A stretch of 64,000 nucleotides of DNA from Aphis gossypii (Eukaryota; Arthropoda; Insecta; Hemiptera; Aphididae): the NCBI RefSeq assembly GCF_020184175.1, contig NC_065530.1, forward strand, positions 21,801,260 to 21,865,259, read 5' to 3'. A model generated the notes under the pieces. The model had not been told where the DNA came from and did not search any database. It saw only the letters and a list, made by a program, of their open reading frames with translations. The translations under genes and the position numbers were made by a program. Below, in pieces: positions 27,102-37,696 of this stretch (the stretch's first letter is position 1; every line of letters begins with the position of its first letter).

Positions 27102-30100
27102 CCATTCGTACACACATAAATACACCCCAAATCCACTCGTGTAGTCGCTACTACTCGCCCTTTTACCGAGGTAAAAGTAATTATGACGTGGTTCACCGAT
27201 GCACCAATCGTCCGAGGCTACCTCGCCCGGCGTTCAGAACAGTCGGTTCAAAAACAAAAGCCACGGGCCGCTCAAAGGGTTTCCCTTTATCGTGGAATCA
27301 AACAGACCCCCCCCCCCAACGCCCCAAGGCTACGAACGACAAGTAATATACTCGAATATGTATGTAATATATTCACATACCGACTAATGCGATCAGTATT
27401 GACCGATATAATCGTTGCGCTGTAAATTTAGCAACTAGTGTATTGTTATAGTTTATTTCATAATATGTAATACAATATCAAATATCTACGATTCTAGTAC
27501 TTTAAGCCCGAATGCTCTAACTACGTGAGTGTTTGGCGCGGTGATAAACGGCTCTATACGTTGTTGTGCTACTAGTTTACTACTTGTGGATAAGATGGAT
27601 ATGGGATTAGTAATTTTGCTTTTACGGCGCAGATACAGCCAACGCGTATCTTTATCGTCGTCAGCACGTATTTCGTAATCAATTTAACGGACGGTGTAAG
27701 AAAAACAATAAGTACGCCAGAGATGTTTTTGGATACTTATATAGAAGCCCAAATGGAAAATTTTAAATTATATACGATATACCAATCAGTTATAAGTCTA
27801 AGTTGCTTCTTCCAGGAATACGTATAAAGTAAACAGATTAAGATCTTAGAATATATATTTTTTTTTGAGATTTTCTTTGAATATTTGACAAAACCTAAAA
27901 TACAATGTGAAAGTAAACTGATATATAGATGCCTTCTTTACGATATTTTTAATAAATACAATTTAATAAATTTGCAAAAGTTGTTTTTTTCTATAAGGGT
28001 ATATTTTATTAAATATATTTTTTTTTTTGACATATTATGTTTTTTATTGGGTATATCAAGTGTAATAATATTTTCCATACATAAAAAATCTAAATCGTCG
28101 AAAGTTGATATTTAATTTTTTATTTAAAATAATAATTAATGTATTTGGTTATTATACAAAAAAAAATTTACAGTGTTTATCAGAATTTTATAATTCTATA
28201 TTGGTGATTCATATGTATCGAGAAAATCATTATATTAAAAAATATTAACGTTTATTCAAAAAACATTGTTTAAATTTATTTTCAGTAAAAATAAAAGATA
28301 TTTTTATTTTTATTTTTTTTTTATCATTCTACTTTTTTTTAACTTTTTCACTTTTTAGAACGATTAATATTATATTTTGAAGTTGAATATTTTTCAGAAT
28401 ATTTTGACACATAAAAATTAAAATTAGGACTATTAGTTTACGAGTTAGAAGTATTTAAAGTTTAGTTGAACAAACTAACAAAGTAATATAATATAGACAT
28501 TTTGAGGTATATTCACGAGAATCTTTCCATTCCGCTCGCTTAAAAAGAGAATTCTTAGAATCATAAACAGTTTATATTATAGTTTAGTAATAAATTAATG
28601 TACCTATATTTAATTTAATACATTTATAGTTTTTATTTTTGGTTATTTACTAATGGTTAGAATTTTAATTTTTATGAATCGAAATACTCTGAAAAATATT
28701 ATATATCAGAATATTAAATTAAAAATAGTTTTTTTAAAAAGGTTATAAATGATAAAAAAGATATTTTTAAAAGATTCTGTTTTGTTTTACTGGAAGTCAT
28801 GTACGTATATAAAAAAATATTCTCAAAAATATTATTAGATTTTGAAACAATAAGTGTTGTTCGATAAAATAATCAACATGTATATCTTTCATACGAGCTT
28901 AATATTTTTTAAGTTAAACACAATATTACGAGTGTAATATTCAATATAATAATATTATAAATATACTTGTAGTAATTTAAATCGTTTATTATTTTTTTAT
29001 TCATAGTTAAAATAGTTTGAACCAAAGAGTATATTTTAATTAACAATTTCCATCGTTGAAAAAAATATTTATAATAATCAAAATTTATTGATATTGTTCA
29101 AAATCAAATGGATGACATTTTTTTCATATTATGCTAATATTAAAATATGATAATTTATAAATTTCCATACAATTTATAATATTTTTATTTCGTTTAACTA
29201 TCTTTTGATGGTTTTCTGTATATTAATAGCGTATCGTTGTCAATACAACCACGGATATTACAAATAGCCGGTAGCAAATATAAATGTGCATCAGTAGCGG
29301 AATGAATGTGTATGATTTATGAATAACGAAAGCTTTTTTTAATCAGACACCGAATAAGCAACCTTTTAAGTTATGTAAACCAAACTAGATCGAACTGGAA
29401 AAAAATTCTATATATAATTCACCGAACAATATTATGTTTGCGTGTTTGATTAATGATGTATCCCTCAATGATATTTTACAAATATTCTTGACGTATACAA
29501 CGCAGATGTACCTATATTGTATATGTAATGTACCCTGTTTGTGATAGTTCTGTACATATCACATTTGAAAATGACAAAAATCAATTTAAATCATAAAAAT
29601 GAATTGATTCCCAAAACGATTGAGTGATGAAATATTGAAGTATTGCGATTCTAGAAACATTAATCTTGCTTATCATTATAATTTGTTGGTATTTTTTTTT
29701 AATTATAATAATATTATATATGCATAAAAAAACCCTTAACATTATGCATAAGTTAAATAATATCATGAATCTCTGTAAGGCTATTCGATCAAACATTTTT
29801 TAACTATTTGCATTTTATATTATTGGTATTAAAGAAAAAAATTCTTGAATTTATCAAACGTGAAAAGAACTAAAAATTGCTTTCGTAGCGTTAAGTTTTC
29901 AAACTATTGGACAAATTCTGATCGTCAGCAAAATGCACAATGCGATAGATTTTATTTAGATATGGAGAAATTTAGAGTCGTAATAGATCTCATAAGATTA
30001 ATCTTACTTCAATAATAGTTCAGATATTTCAATATTCATAAATAACAAAGCCAAAACTACGCGGTGGAGCTTCAAATTCTCGTTGTAATTAAAGCTTCCC

Positions 30101-33100
30101 GCAGAGATCGAAGGACGATATGAAATTAAAAGTTCAAACGGGCGTCTGAGAATTTCTCGATAACAACGTCGACGGCCATGCGTTTCCGAACGATCGGAAA
30201 TGTGATTTTTCGGTTCGATAGGTTCGTCCGTCCGAGATATTTAATCGGCGCACGATTGGTTTTCAGACGAGCTGAATGTAAAAAAAAAAAAATAAAATCA
30301 GTTTACGAGGTTTGCTAAAAATTGTGCATACATGTCGTCGATTTACACGGTTTTTTTGTGACCATCTGCACTTCGTCGTCGCGGTTTCCCGATTTCCGTA
30401 CAACAATAATATGCGGCGGGCCGGTTATTTTGTCTGTCATTGTCATCCAGTTTTCTGGTCGCCATTGTATTGCCCCATGCAAATCAAGGGATGCGTTATT
30501 ATTACCATTATTGTTATCATCGACGTTATTATTACTTTTGCGATTATTGTTATTATTTCTGCTAGACCTCCCATCGAACTGAAGCGTCGACAGCAAATTC
30601 GAAGGGTCGCGGCACGTAGCTTTTGTATTATTATTATTATAATAATAATATATTATTATAATGTAGAGGTAGGTACGAGCGCACATATCAAACGAATAAT
30701 AATAACTATCACCGGCGTTAGCATTACCGCTCTGCGACGTTTTCCAGTTTAGAAAATGTTTTGACTACTCACCTCGCCACCTATCGTACGGCTTAAAACG
30801 AGACACCGTTTAAATTACCTACATTTATTGTCAGAGAGTGTACCTGTGTTCAAACGAAAATAAAAATAAACAAACGATCTACTGCATACTTTTTTTTTAA
30901 TTAAACCTCGAACCAAAACTTCGTCATAACACCAAAAAGCCAAGTATAAATTACTTTATTATACACGTTTATACTGTAAAGTTTACGACTTAAAGACACG
31001 GTTCTTTAGTCTTCCACATAATAATTTAATTAATGTTATTTTTACGACGAGCACTTTTTACATTTTTCATTAGAAACGGCACAGTTTATATTTTTCTAAT
31101 GTTTAATTGTTGTCATATTATTTCGTTTAAAAAAACAACAATATTAACTACAGTAGAGGAAATTATCATTTTTATTTTTTTTTTTTTTTTTTTTACTATT
31201 CCAATCAATTTGGTTTAAATTATTATTACGATCATAACGTTATTGACCAAACAATGAAAACGTTTAAAACTCGCGTGACACAATATTAAAAACAGTTGTT
31301 TTGAACCCTAACTCGATACCTTAATTGTACTCTTGCTATTTATAACTAAACAAAGGTTTTTTCGATTTTACATCTATATTTTATTTCTCTACGAATACAA
31401 AGTGAACTAACGAAGCACGCCTAATGGTAATTTCGATATGTAAGTGTTGTATTTTGAAACACAGTTTACGTGGACTATAAAATTAAATTATTTTCTTTCA
31501 AAACTTGAACTCGTAATCGCTGAGTACGGTTGAAATGAAAAAAAAATGTACGCACTTCAATGGTATTAGGGATGTAAAATAATTTGTTTAATACATGCTT
31601 TTGAATAATTTATGAAAATAAACGCCAATTTTTTTGTCGTATGTTTTTGGATAATAACTACCGAGCAAACGAGATAATTTTATCCATTTAACGCGTTTCG
31701 GTAGTGTTGTAGGAAAATCTAAAACACAAAGACATATCATTTCCAAGCTTCGTTTATAGATAGACCCTACTTTAAGTCATCACATCTTTAATTGGCCATT
31801 TCCACTGGTCTAAAAATACACGTACATCGATCGAATTCGTGAAATACCAAACGAAAAGTTCGGTTGCCAAAACGATATCGGCGGTAACGGCTAACTGCGT
31901 ATAATATAATATGTATATACGACAATAAATACTACATCACGTTGCACCACATTGCAATTATTATTAGTCTATATACGTGTTTCCTCTCGTTCTCTTTTTT
32001 TAGAAACACCGTTCGATAAAAACGCTCTCATTATAGACTGTTCCACAACGACTGAGTACAATGTCAGACGCGCGGATGCTGTAGAGGTGGCGCTCGTTGT
32101 GAATATTCCCGATAAAAGCAATAATTTACAAACGTTTCTCCGGGCGACAAAACCTAAATGTATATATATAAAGTATATGTCGCGTATACGCGTGTCGAAG
32201 AGATGGGAAAAATCGGCTGTCAAAGAGAAAATGACAACGGAATCCAATCCGCACGATAATGGATTGCATTTGTTTGCGGCACGACTCGGTATATAAATAT
32301 ATTATATAGGTCTGGAGAGAGGTACCACGCAGAAAGAGCGTTTCGCTGTATGGCGTTCGTATTATTATTATTATTTTTTATCTCCTTTTTTCTCTTTTTT
32401 ACACACACACACACACACACACAAACATTTTACGATAATATCTCGTTCATCTCGTTTCTTTACTTCTCAACGAAATCCATAGATTTGGAGCGTTACGGGT
32501 TTTATTTAATTTCTACTACAGCTCTATCGCTCGCACTATGGCAATAGAATAAGTATATTATATAATATTATAAATGTATACCACGGTATAAACCGTGATT
32601 TATACGATTACTGGTAAAACGTACAAATGAAAAATAATAATATAGTCATATTATATCAACCGCGTTGGATCACGTTCCGCAGTGGTTAAACTATACGGTC
32701 TACGTTAATAACGAGGTATGATTTCTTTAACGATCGGCAATAGCATTTTGATGTCGATTTTTCTCATTTGGAAAATATAAATTGTGTTCAAGAGGTCATA
32801 TTTAAAATCTACATTTTTACAAGATATTTAAATTCTTTGCTATTCTAAAACATCTAGTTTATTTTTAAGTTTTTTAATGTTTTTATTTTATTTCAATGAG
32901 CAGTCGTAAACTTAATTTTATGATTTATAAATGTTTATGCACAGAACATTGAATTAATATATTCTAGTTTAAAACCATTATAAATACAGATAAAATGAGT
33001 GAAATAGCATACACAGTAAAATATTTGTGTAATAAACCTGTTCATCAAAATTCTAAATAGTTATAAATATGCAAATGCTATTGATTCAACTGTTCTGATT

Positions 33101-36100
33101 TAAACGCGATATGTGTAAAAAATGTATACAAATAATTTAAAAATTCTAAAAATCGTAAAAGATAAGTTTTTTTTTGTAAATATATAATTATTTTTACGTA
33201 AAATATTCAAGATAGTAAATATATATTTGTTCAAAACCTGAAATATTGATTTAGACAATAAGTGCTATACGCTTCTTAAACCGTATTCTAATTTTTAACC
33301 TAACCTTTATAAGTCTGTAATGTATGACTTCGTAATAAGTCCTGTAGATTTAAAATATCCGTGTTTCCCCTTATTCCACACATTACAACCCTATTTAGTA
33401 TTTTATTTTTTTCTACTTATCGTTCTGCACACTCATCGTTTTTCACATATTATTTTTTTTTCTTTGGTGTTCATCAACGGTTATTCAATTCTCGTCCATT
33501 AATTAGAGAAACGGTCCAATGCATCAAAAGTTTAAGGTTTTAAAGAGCTGAGTCTTTCAAGAAGAGCAAAGAAAACCTTCGGACGTTTCCCCGGGGAACA
33601 TCAAACAAGACCGTTTTTCCGGCCGATGTTTGTCTTCACTTCTATACCCCCTCCCTCGCCTACAACCTCCACAACTAGTACCACAGCCGACTAACGTCGT
33701 CTTCGATCACCTCATCTCACCCTCCTAGCCACCACCGCGGAAAAAGCCCCTTATTTTCACTCAATTCCAGTGTGTCTAAAGAAAACTGCTTCCGGCCGTT
33801 TGTTTTGCGCTTCAATAAGCCCCTTATATTCCACCACGCGCTTGTTGACCGACCGAATCGTGTCCTCCACCATGCCACCCCTTCCCGGACACTACTTTCG
33901 GTTGCCATCAAACGTTTTTGTCAAATTCAAACACGCGTGCGAATTAAAGAGCTGTAGGCGGATTGAATTGTACAGTATATAATAATATTATTATATTATT
34001 GTACGGTCGACGACGGATCGTAAGAGGCGTGCGGCAATCCCCATATAATAAATATTGTATAATACCACGTACGCACCACTCGACGCAATTGTGTCACATC
34101 GACGATAATATAATACATAGTTATCGTTCGGTTGTCCGATCTCCTCGGTTAAGCGCATTCGCGGTAAAAGCCGTCCGCGAACGACCGCTGACGATGTATT
34201 ATGTCATTATTGTTATTATATTTTATAGCGTTTTCAGACGATTTGGAGGGTAGGTACCACGGTCGCGTGGTAGGAAATGCAATGCAGCGACCCGGCAGCT
34301 GACTACGTCATTATGCGGAAGGATCCGATCGCCACACGGCAACTGCGACGCGCCGAGCCATCGTCACGCGATTTGGTTCCGGTATTTTATGTGCCGGAAC
34401 AGATTGTAATTAACAAACAGGGCCGCCCGCCGATAAAAGTCGATCGCGACGTGTTCAACGATGTGTTTGTGTGTACCGAAATCGTGTATTATACATTTTC
34501 AAAAAATGAAACGCGTGCGGAATCAGTCAAGTCGGCCGGAAGTAACGGGTCGATAACGTTTTTCGATAGTCAGAGCGACGTATAATTCGATCGTGGTAAA
34601 GTACTGAAGAACAAAATATTATTACCCCTTACAAGTGTGACTCGAACATTAAACGATTTTAATGCGATTCGGTCGGCTGTAATAATATATTATACACCTG
34701 CGGCCCAATCTCGGAGTACGAAAAAAAATATTTAATGGACAGTAATTACAGGCAATAAAATGTTAATTAATTGACCGTTTAATTAATAGTGCGACGATCA
34801 GATGGTCGAAAAAAATATACATGCACGTTATATATTATTTAAATTCATCTACCCAGAACATGTGAGTAGGTTTTTTTAAAATCTTGTGCTTTTTATGGGG
34901 CACATCACTGCAGTATCGAGACAATGCCGGAAACGTAATATCGTATTAAAAGAAAAAAAATTGTCAATGAGCTCTTATTCACTCGAAACTTTTGAAACAA
35001 TATTGAATCGATTAAATCGTTAGAGTTTCGTATTTTACGTTCATTTTTCCCCTCTGGGCGTTTGCTTTTTGATTAATGATGCCATCGCACTGCACAATAC
35101 AAACGTGTACTTAAAACTATATTCTATAATAAGAACGAGGGCTACTAAAAATGACCGATCTCATATGAAGTTTCGTCTGTTTCTAACATGCATTTGGTCG
35201 AGATGTTATACTACTGTTTCCTTCTTATATTCTGTTTGCACTTACAGAAAGTTCAATGTTCTCAACAAGATTATAATAACGTTTTGCTCTTGAACACAAT
35301 AACCATGCACCTAACTTTTACGATGGCTATATTTTGATTTGACGTAATAATAACCTAACGCTAGACTATAATGTTATAAAATACCACGTAACTGATACTT
35401 TATAAAAAAAATATCTTCGTATAATATGCAATTTACTTTGTTATCTATTTACACGCAACAATAGTTTTGACACTTTAACGTGCACAAATTTATGTTATAA
35501 ACTAAATTATCTTACATTTTACTTTTAAGCAGTCTACATTTAAAAACGTTATTTTTTGCCTTCTGTTTAGGATAAAACTTAAGTAGTAATCGATCTATTT
35601 ATTTATGTGACATTTATATAATACGTTTAAATAACTTTTACTGATTGTGTTTTTCTAAGTTAAGAAATATCAACATTTTGCATCTCATTAATAATATAAT
35701 ATTTTTCAAAAAAATATCTAATATAACATCATATAATATACTCGTATTACAATAAAGTATTCCAATAGTTCTATGAAAATAATTCGAAAATTCGTAGAAG
35801 ACTCGATGGAATAAAATGAGATATAGCAGATAGTCGTATATTGCAAAAACAACGTGTAAGCCATTTAAAGCCAATTAAACATTTTTAAATTAATCATTAT
35901 TATCTAAGGTAAACTAAAACCATTTTTATTAGGTTCTATTTTAGTTTTTGATTTTATGTTTACTTCCTTTGATTTAATATATAAATTACATTTTGGCAAT
36001 CTCTACGAATGGTATACATAGTATGATAATATAACTGATTCATTTGTGTACTTACATGTGACAATAAGGTTGGCTTTTCTACTGACGGCTTCACCGAACA

Positions 36101-36361
36101 TGTTTTGGGCGATGCACCAGTACGTCCCAGAGTCCGAGTCACGCTTGCCCTGCGTCGCCTCCAGGAATAACAACGACCCCTCCGGCAATTGGGCCTTACG
36201 GACGCTACTAGTTAAGTCCATGGGACGTCCGTCCCGATACCACCGGACTTCCGGTTGCGGCTGACCATCGGACTTGCAGTTCAACGTAGCCGGCTCATGC
36301 AGTGGGACCGTCATGTTGGTTGGGTGTTCTATGATCCGCGGAGGTCGTCCACACATGACGT
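7178..36361 (-). CDS. robo: Roundabout (Robo2/3-like) axon guidance receptor, 17 exons, 5' end missing
   Basis: Robo is a single-pass neuronal receptor for the repellent Slit; its Ig1 domain binds Slit and its tail signals to the cytoskeleton. Seventeen exons with GT-AG borders join with matching phases into about 1165 residues ending in TGA. Numbering from the first codon present: Ig1 9-102, Ig2 104-197, Ig3 199-306, Ig4 308-407, Ig5 416-504, three FN3 domains at about 524-618, 644-740 and 742-835, transmembrane helix about 864-886, tail 887-1165. Each Ig domain has its cysteine pair (29/83, 127/178, 221/288, 330/389, 438/487). Ig1 opens with PRIIEHP, as in other Robo proteins. The tail has ADYAEV (976-981, CC0-like) and PYATTTL (1000-1006, CC1) but no LPPPP-type CC2 or polyproline CC3, as in fly Robo2/Robo3. 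The signal-peptide exon is missing, so the gene continues upstream. The family is certain; the paralogue is inferred from the tail. Confidence 0.95.
7361..8143 (-). other. robo intron before the terminal coding exon
   Basis: A 783-bp AT-rich intron bounded by gtaagc and gttttag. Nothing else is recognised in it; open frames within it are A/T-biased and have no domain. Confidence 0.8.
8144..8292 (-). CDS. robo: robo exon, cytoplasmic tail
   Basis: The 149-bp exon (phase 1 in, phase 0 out, donor gtaagc) begins DDCGSMQG after ctgtag and ends RQRAL. It has no named motif. Its place in the gene is supported by matching phases and good splice sites. Confidence 0.86.
8293..9022 (-). other. robo intron in the tail region
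   Basis: A 730-bp AT-rich intron bounded by gtatat and ctgtag. No further feature is seen. Confidence 0.8.
9023..9146 (-). CDS. robo: robo exon, cytoplasmic tail
   Basis: The 124-bp exon (phase 0 in, phase 1 out, donor gtatat) follows an A/T-rich intron. It encodes a tyrosine- and serine-rich segment with DDTAYASANIY and a cysteine cluster near its end. There is no proline-rich CC2 sequence. Confidence 0.87.
9281..9458 (-). CDS. robo: robo exon with CC0-like and CC1 tyrosine motifs
   Basis: The 178-bp exon (phase 2 in, phase 0 out, donor gtaaaa) encodes IADYAEV, which resembles the CC0 tyrosine motif. It is followed by SPAPYATTTLV, a close match to the CC1 motif around a phosphorylatable tyrosine (Tyr1001). 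In other Robo proteins these tyrosines are reported Abl targets. Confidence 0.92.
9523..9688 (-). CDS. robo: robo exon, proximal cytoplasmic tail
   Basis: The 166-bp exon (phase 1 in, phase 2 out, donor gtattt) encodes a serine-rich tail segment with no recognised motif. The intron after it is only 64 bp. Its assignment rests on phase continuity with both neighbours. Confidence 0.88.
9765..9931 (-). CDS. robo: robo exon, juxtamembrane and transmembrane helix
   Basis: The 167-bp exon (phase 2 in, phase 1 out) encodes the acidic juxtamembrane stretch, the EPWFILLLAG entry into the membrane and a hydrophobic run to about residue 886. A basic stop-transfer RYRQ follows. The PWFI start of the helix is characteristic of Robo. 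Confidence 0.94.
10011..10320 (-). CDS. robo: robo exon, FN3-3
   Basis: The 310-bp exon (phase 1 in, phase 2 out, donor gtatga) holds the whole FN3-3 domain, including NSSAVYLKW and an LTNLTSGVRYKV core. The acceptor (gatgaag) has a poor pyrimidine tract. The split codon reads Cys741, where related proteins commonly have Val or Ala, so this boundary is the least certain in the gene. Confidence 0.88.
10396..10627 (-). CDS. robo: robo exon, remainder of FN3-2
   Basis: The 232-bp exon (phase 0 in, phase 1 out, donor gtaagg) continues FN3-2: EGFYLYYRS, several N-glycosylation sequons and the conserved FLVPFYKHIKGRPSNSRTA stretch. It ends in HED, the start of the linker to FN3-3. Confidence 0.94.
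10733..11044 (-). CDS. robo: robo exon, end of FN3-1 and start of FN3-2
   Basis: The 312-bp exon is phase 0 at both ends. It contains the Robo-typical VRAENSHGLSAPS of FN3-1, a linker of about 25 residues and the opening strands of FN3-2 up to IKLFWE. The acceptor is ttctag and the donor gtagta, a weaker donor than most in this gene. Confidence 0.93.
11330..11580 (-). CDS. robo: robo exon, end of Ig5 and start of FN3-1
   Basis: The 251-bp exon (phase 1 in, phase 0 out, donor gtaagc) has the Ig5 GVYTC core (Cys487), the Robo linker NPNVGFFRSPDTSTFP and the first strands of FN3-1 with TLSWGRSSKVG. The linker matches the family pattern before FN3-1. Confidence 0.94.
11581..11958 (-). other. robo intron splitting Ig5
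   Basis: A 378-bp intron bounded by gtgagt and tttcag. It includes a short TATA-rich palindromic run near 11600-11625. Nothing else is recognised. Confidence 0.85.
11959..12259 (-). CDS. robo: robo exon, end of Ig4 and start of Ig5
   Basis: The 301-bp exon (phase 0 in, phase 1 out, donor gtgagt) finishes Ig4 with Cys389 and, after a linker, starts Ig5 with PPIIEYGPANQTLP. That opening is strongly diagnostic of Robo Ig5. Cys438 and Trp450 are in place. Confidence 0.94.
12336..12541 (-). CDS. robo: robo exon, first part of Ig4
   Basis: The 206-bp exon (phase 1 in, phase 0 out, donor gtaagt) starts Ig4: Cys330, the GNPRPTIFW motif with Trp342, and the FPEE segment where other Robo proteins have a similar LLFP or LLLPG stretch. 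It is the first exon of the dense 3' cluster. Confidence 0.93.
14155..14180. repeat. (TAA)n/(TTA)n palindromic microsatellite
   Basis: A TAA run that turns into its own complement, giving a palindrome. Confidence 0.85.
14894..14941. repeat. hairpin-forming sequence in robo intron
   Basis: GGACAAAC at 14894-14901 pairs with GTTTGTCC at 14934-14941. Inside, CCCC (14920-14923) pairs with GGGG (14929-14932) around a TCTTC loop, and ACTCGATCGAGT (14900-14911) is itself a palindrome. No known RNA family was recognised. Confidence 0.5.
15533..15560. repeat. (TATACA)n hexanucleotide repeat
   Basis: Four full TATACA units plus a partial one. Confidence 0.9.
18124..18290 (-). CDS. robo: robo exon, second half of Ig3
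   Basis: The 167-bp exon (phase 2 in, phase 1 out) completes Ig3 with DGSLRLDNV and the DEGKYVC core (Cys288). The acceptor is gtttcag and the donor gtgagt. A 5.6 kb intron follows it in the direction of transcription. Confidence 0.93.
18291..19386 (-). other. robo intron splitting Ig3
   Basis: A 1096-bp AT-rich intron bounded by gtaatt and gtttcag. No further feature is seen. Confidence 0.85.
19387..19546 (-). CDS. robo: robo exon, first half of Ig3
   Basis: The 160-bp exon (phase 1 in, phase 2 out) begins Ig3 with RPYMIQAP, Cys221 and Trp233. The RPF/RPY opening after the Ig2-Ig3 linker is typical of Robo. The donor is gtaatt. Confidence 0.92.
19626..19756 (-). CDS. robo: robo exon, second half of Ig2
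   Basis: This 131-bp exon (phase 2 in, phase 1 out, donor gtaag) completes Ig2. It holds the GNLIIRDV strand and the DDGSYTC core with Cys178. It is separated from the next exon by an intron of only 79 bp. Confidence 0.93.
19757..20541 (-). other. robo intron splitting Ig2
   Basis: A 785-bp AT-rich intron bounded by gtaaat and ttttag. No further feature is seen. Confidence 0.85.
20542..20695 (-). CDS. robo: robo exon, first half of Ig2
   Basis: The 154-bp exon starts in phase 1 after tttttcag and ends in phase 2 at gtaaat. It carries the N-terminal Ig2 strands with Cys127 and Trp140 (WHKNG). The opening QDFRVQP resembles the DDFR or DEFR string that begins Ig2 in other Robo proteins. Confidence 0.93.
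24956..25130 (+). CDS. possible small exon or 54-codon open frame in robo intron
   Basis: A T-rich tract ending in cag leads into a GC-richer stretch. An ATG at 24966 opens 54 codons to TAA at 25128-25130, beginning MSDLESNFSSDS. Its composition is protein-like but no family was recognised. It could equally be a transposon scrap or chance. Confidence 0.15.
27069..27100. repeat. (CA)16 microsatellite
   Basis: Sixteen uninterrupted CA units in the large robo intron. Confidence 0.97.
31175..31194. repeat. poly-T run
   Basis: Twenty consecutive T bases in the large robo intron. Confidence 0.95.
32401..32423. repeat. (AC)n microsatellite
   Basis: About eleven AC units directly after a T-rich run. 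Confidence 0.97.
33969..34003. repeat. AT-rich near-perfect palindrome
   Basis: Two GTAC-ended arms of alternating AT/AAT sequence face each other with one offset base. It is likely to cruciform or to be a slippage product. Confidence 0.6.
34277..34585 (+). CDS. unrecognised 102-codon open frame in robo intron
   Basis: ATG to TAA, with an in-frame TAG two codons before the ATG, so it is complete as it stands. Codons mix GC- and AT-ending forms, and the residues are balanced and not low-complexity (for example VPVFYVPEQIVINKQGRPP). It lies in a CpG-rich patch, antisense to robo. No family was recognised and no signal peptide or membrane segment is evident. It may be a small gene, a retrocopy fragment or a chance frame in GC-richer DNA. 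Confidence 0.25.
   Translation: MQCSDPAADYVIMRKDPIATRQLRRAEPSSRDLVPVFYVPEQIVINKQGRPPIKVDRDVFNDVFVCTEIVYYTFSKNETRAESVKSAGSNGSITFFDSQSDV
36056..36361 (-). CDS. robo: robo exon encoding Ig1 (first exon found)
   Basis: This 306-bp exon enters and leaves in phase 1. The acceptor follows a T-rich tract ending in tatag, and the donor is gtaag. It encodes the whole Slit-binding Ig1 domain: PRIIEHP, Cys29, Trp41 and the YWC core with Cys83. The first codon lacks its first base, so an upstream exon must supply it along with the signal peptide. It is separated from Ig2 by a 15.4 kb intron. Confidence 0.95.
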
Positions 36362-36704
36362 CTATACAAAAACAAACAAAAAAAAAACACAAATCAGTAT
36401 GGCAATTTCGTTAATTTTATGCGTTTGCCAATAATATCATTATTATTCGTACAACATCATCGTTATCGTTACGTCTATAGTATTATAACACGCACGTGTG
36501 GCGTACGTTATTGGCAAAGTTTAACCGCTCCAAAGAGGCCGCAGCTTCCGCGGATGTTTTCCAAAAGAGAAAATATTGCGGAAAACCGCGTCCTCGAGTC
36601 GTAAAATCAATAGCGGAAACTCTCAACGTCTGGCGCGAGAGTGTGCGTGTGCGTATATGGTTGTGCTGCCGTGAATGTTAATACGCACGTAGTGAACGTA
36701 GAGC

Positions 36705-36741
36705 ATAATATAATATAATATAATATGATATAATATAATAA
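36705..36741. repeat. (TAATA)n pentanucleotide repeat
   Basis: Several TAATA units with one TGATA interruption, just upstream of the Ig1 exon region. Confidence 0.9.
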
Positions 36742-37428
36742 TTTATTATGTAATATGATATGCTTACAATATTTTTACGAACGAGGATCGCCGCACATTT
36801 ATTTCGCATAATAGTACGATTTATATTTAAAAGATCGACGACGACGCGCGAGATGAAAATAATCATTAGCAGCCGCGACACGAATGAGTTTGTGTATCTC
36901 GTGTGTATGTGTGTAACGCACGTGCCGGTCTGTTTTGCAATATTTGTTTGCTATATTTTAATGATATATCATATTTATATTATGATATTCTATTTTTATT
37001 TATACTGAGAGGGATGAATTTAGGATTAAAAAAAAAAAAAAAAATTAAAACGTTCGCGTATGACGCGTTTGAATATCTCCCGAACTGTGTGTACGGTACA
37101 CATACATTATGTACACACAATATCATTTAAAATATTATACCTACATGTTATTTATTATTCCAAGCGTGGCCTGTTTGATTTTTATTAAAAATAACTTCAG
37201 CGGCGATGAGCAGATCGCGTGGCACACGTACGAGTGTTGACACTGTGACGTATATACACACGCTGAGACACTTGTAAAAACAAAAAATCATCAAACCATT
37301 TTTGTTCTGACATTTTGTTTTTCATTTACGCGGCGGACGTAATAATATTTCCCGTCTAAGAAGGGGTTGCGCGGTGGATAGTGTTCGTGTTTTGCTTCAC
37401 CGGTCAAGTGGCAATATTATATACACAC

Positions 37429-37446
37429 ATATATATATATATATAT
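37429..37446. repeat. (AT)9 repeat
   Basis: Nine AT units. Confidence 0.9.
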
Positions 37447-37650
37447 GTACAGAGTGACGCTCGCGGAACAGAACTAAACATGAGATATATTATGTATACG
37501 CACGTGCAGCATATATATATAATATTTATTTATTTGTATACATAATATGCGCTTCCGAAGCGCATCTCTGGCACAGTGCAGCCTGCGGGCACGTTTTAAA
37601 TTAACATAGCTCTTCCCCCCCGTCGCCGACGGCTTTCATTGTCGTCGCAG

Positions 37651-37696
37651 TTATTACTATTATTATTATTATTACTACTGTTGTTGTTGTTATTAT
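37651..37696. repeat. compound ATT/ACT/GTT trinucleotide repeat
   Basis: Runs of ATT, ACT and GTT units in series. Confidence 0.9.

Larger units (their letters stand above)
20696..36055 (-). other. 15.4 kb robo intron between Ig1 and Ig2
   Basis: The largest intron in the part of the gene seen here. AT-rich sequence alternates with CpG-richer patches at about 20930-21560, 22740-23600, 30060-30770 and 33540-34600, which are candidates for regulatory DNA. It also holds CA microsatellites, a poly-T run, a 102-codon plus-strand open frame at 34277-34585 and a possible small exon at 24956-25130. No confident second gene was found. Confidence 0.7.

Noticed and set aside
30312..30752. 146-codon plus-strand frame
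   Set aside because: Mostly isoleucine and tyrosine runs from ATT/ATA repeats, with open frames on both strands over the same bases.
31952..32296. 114-codon plus-strand frame
   Set aside because: The complementary strand is equally open and no domain or splice context supports it.
36678..36881. Minus-strand frame with hydrophobic start and a gtaagc donor
   Set aside because: It begins with GTG rather than ATG and would leave in phase 0, which does not fit the Ig1 exon.
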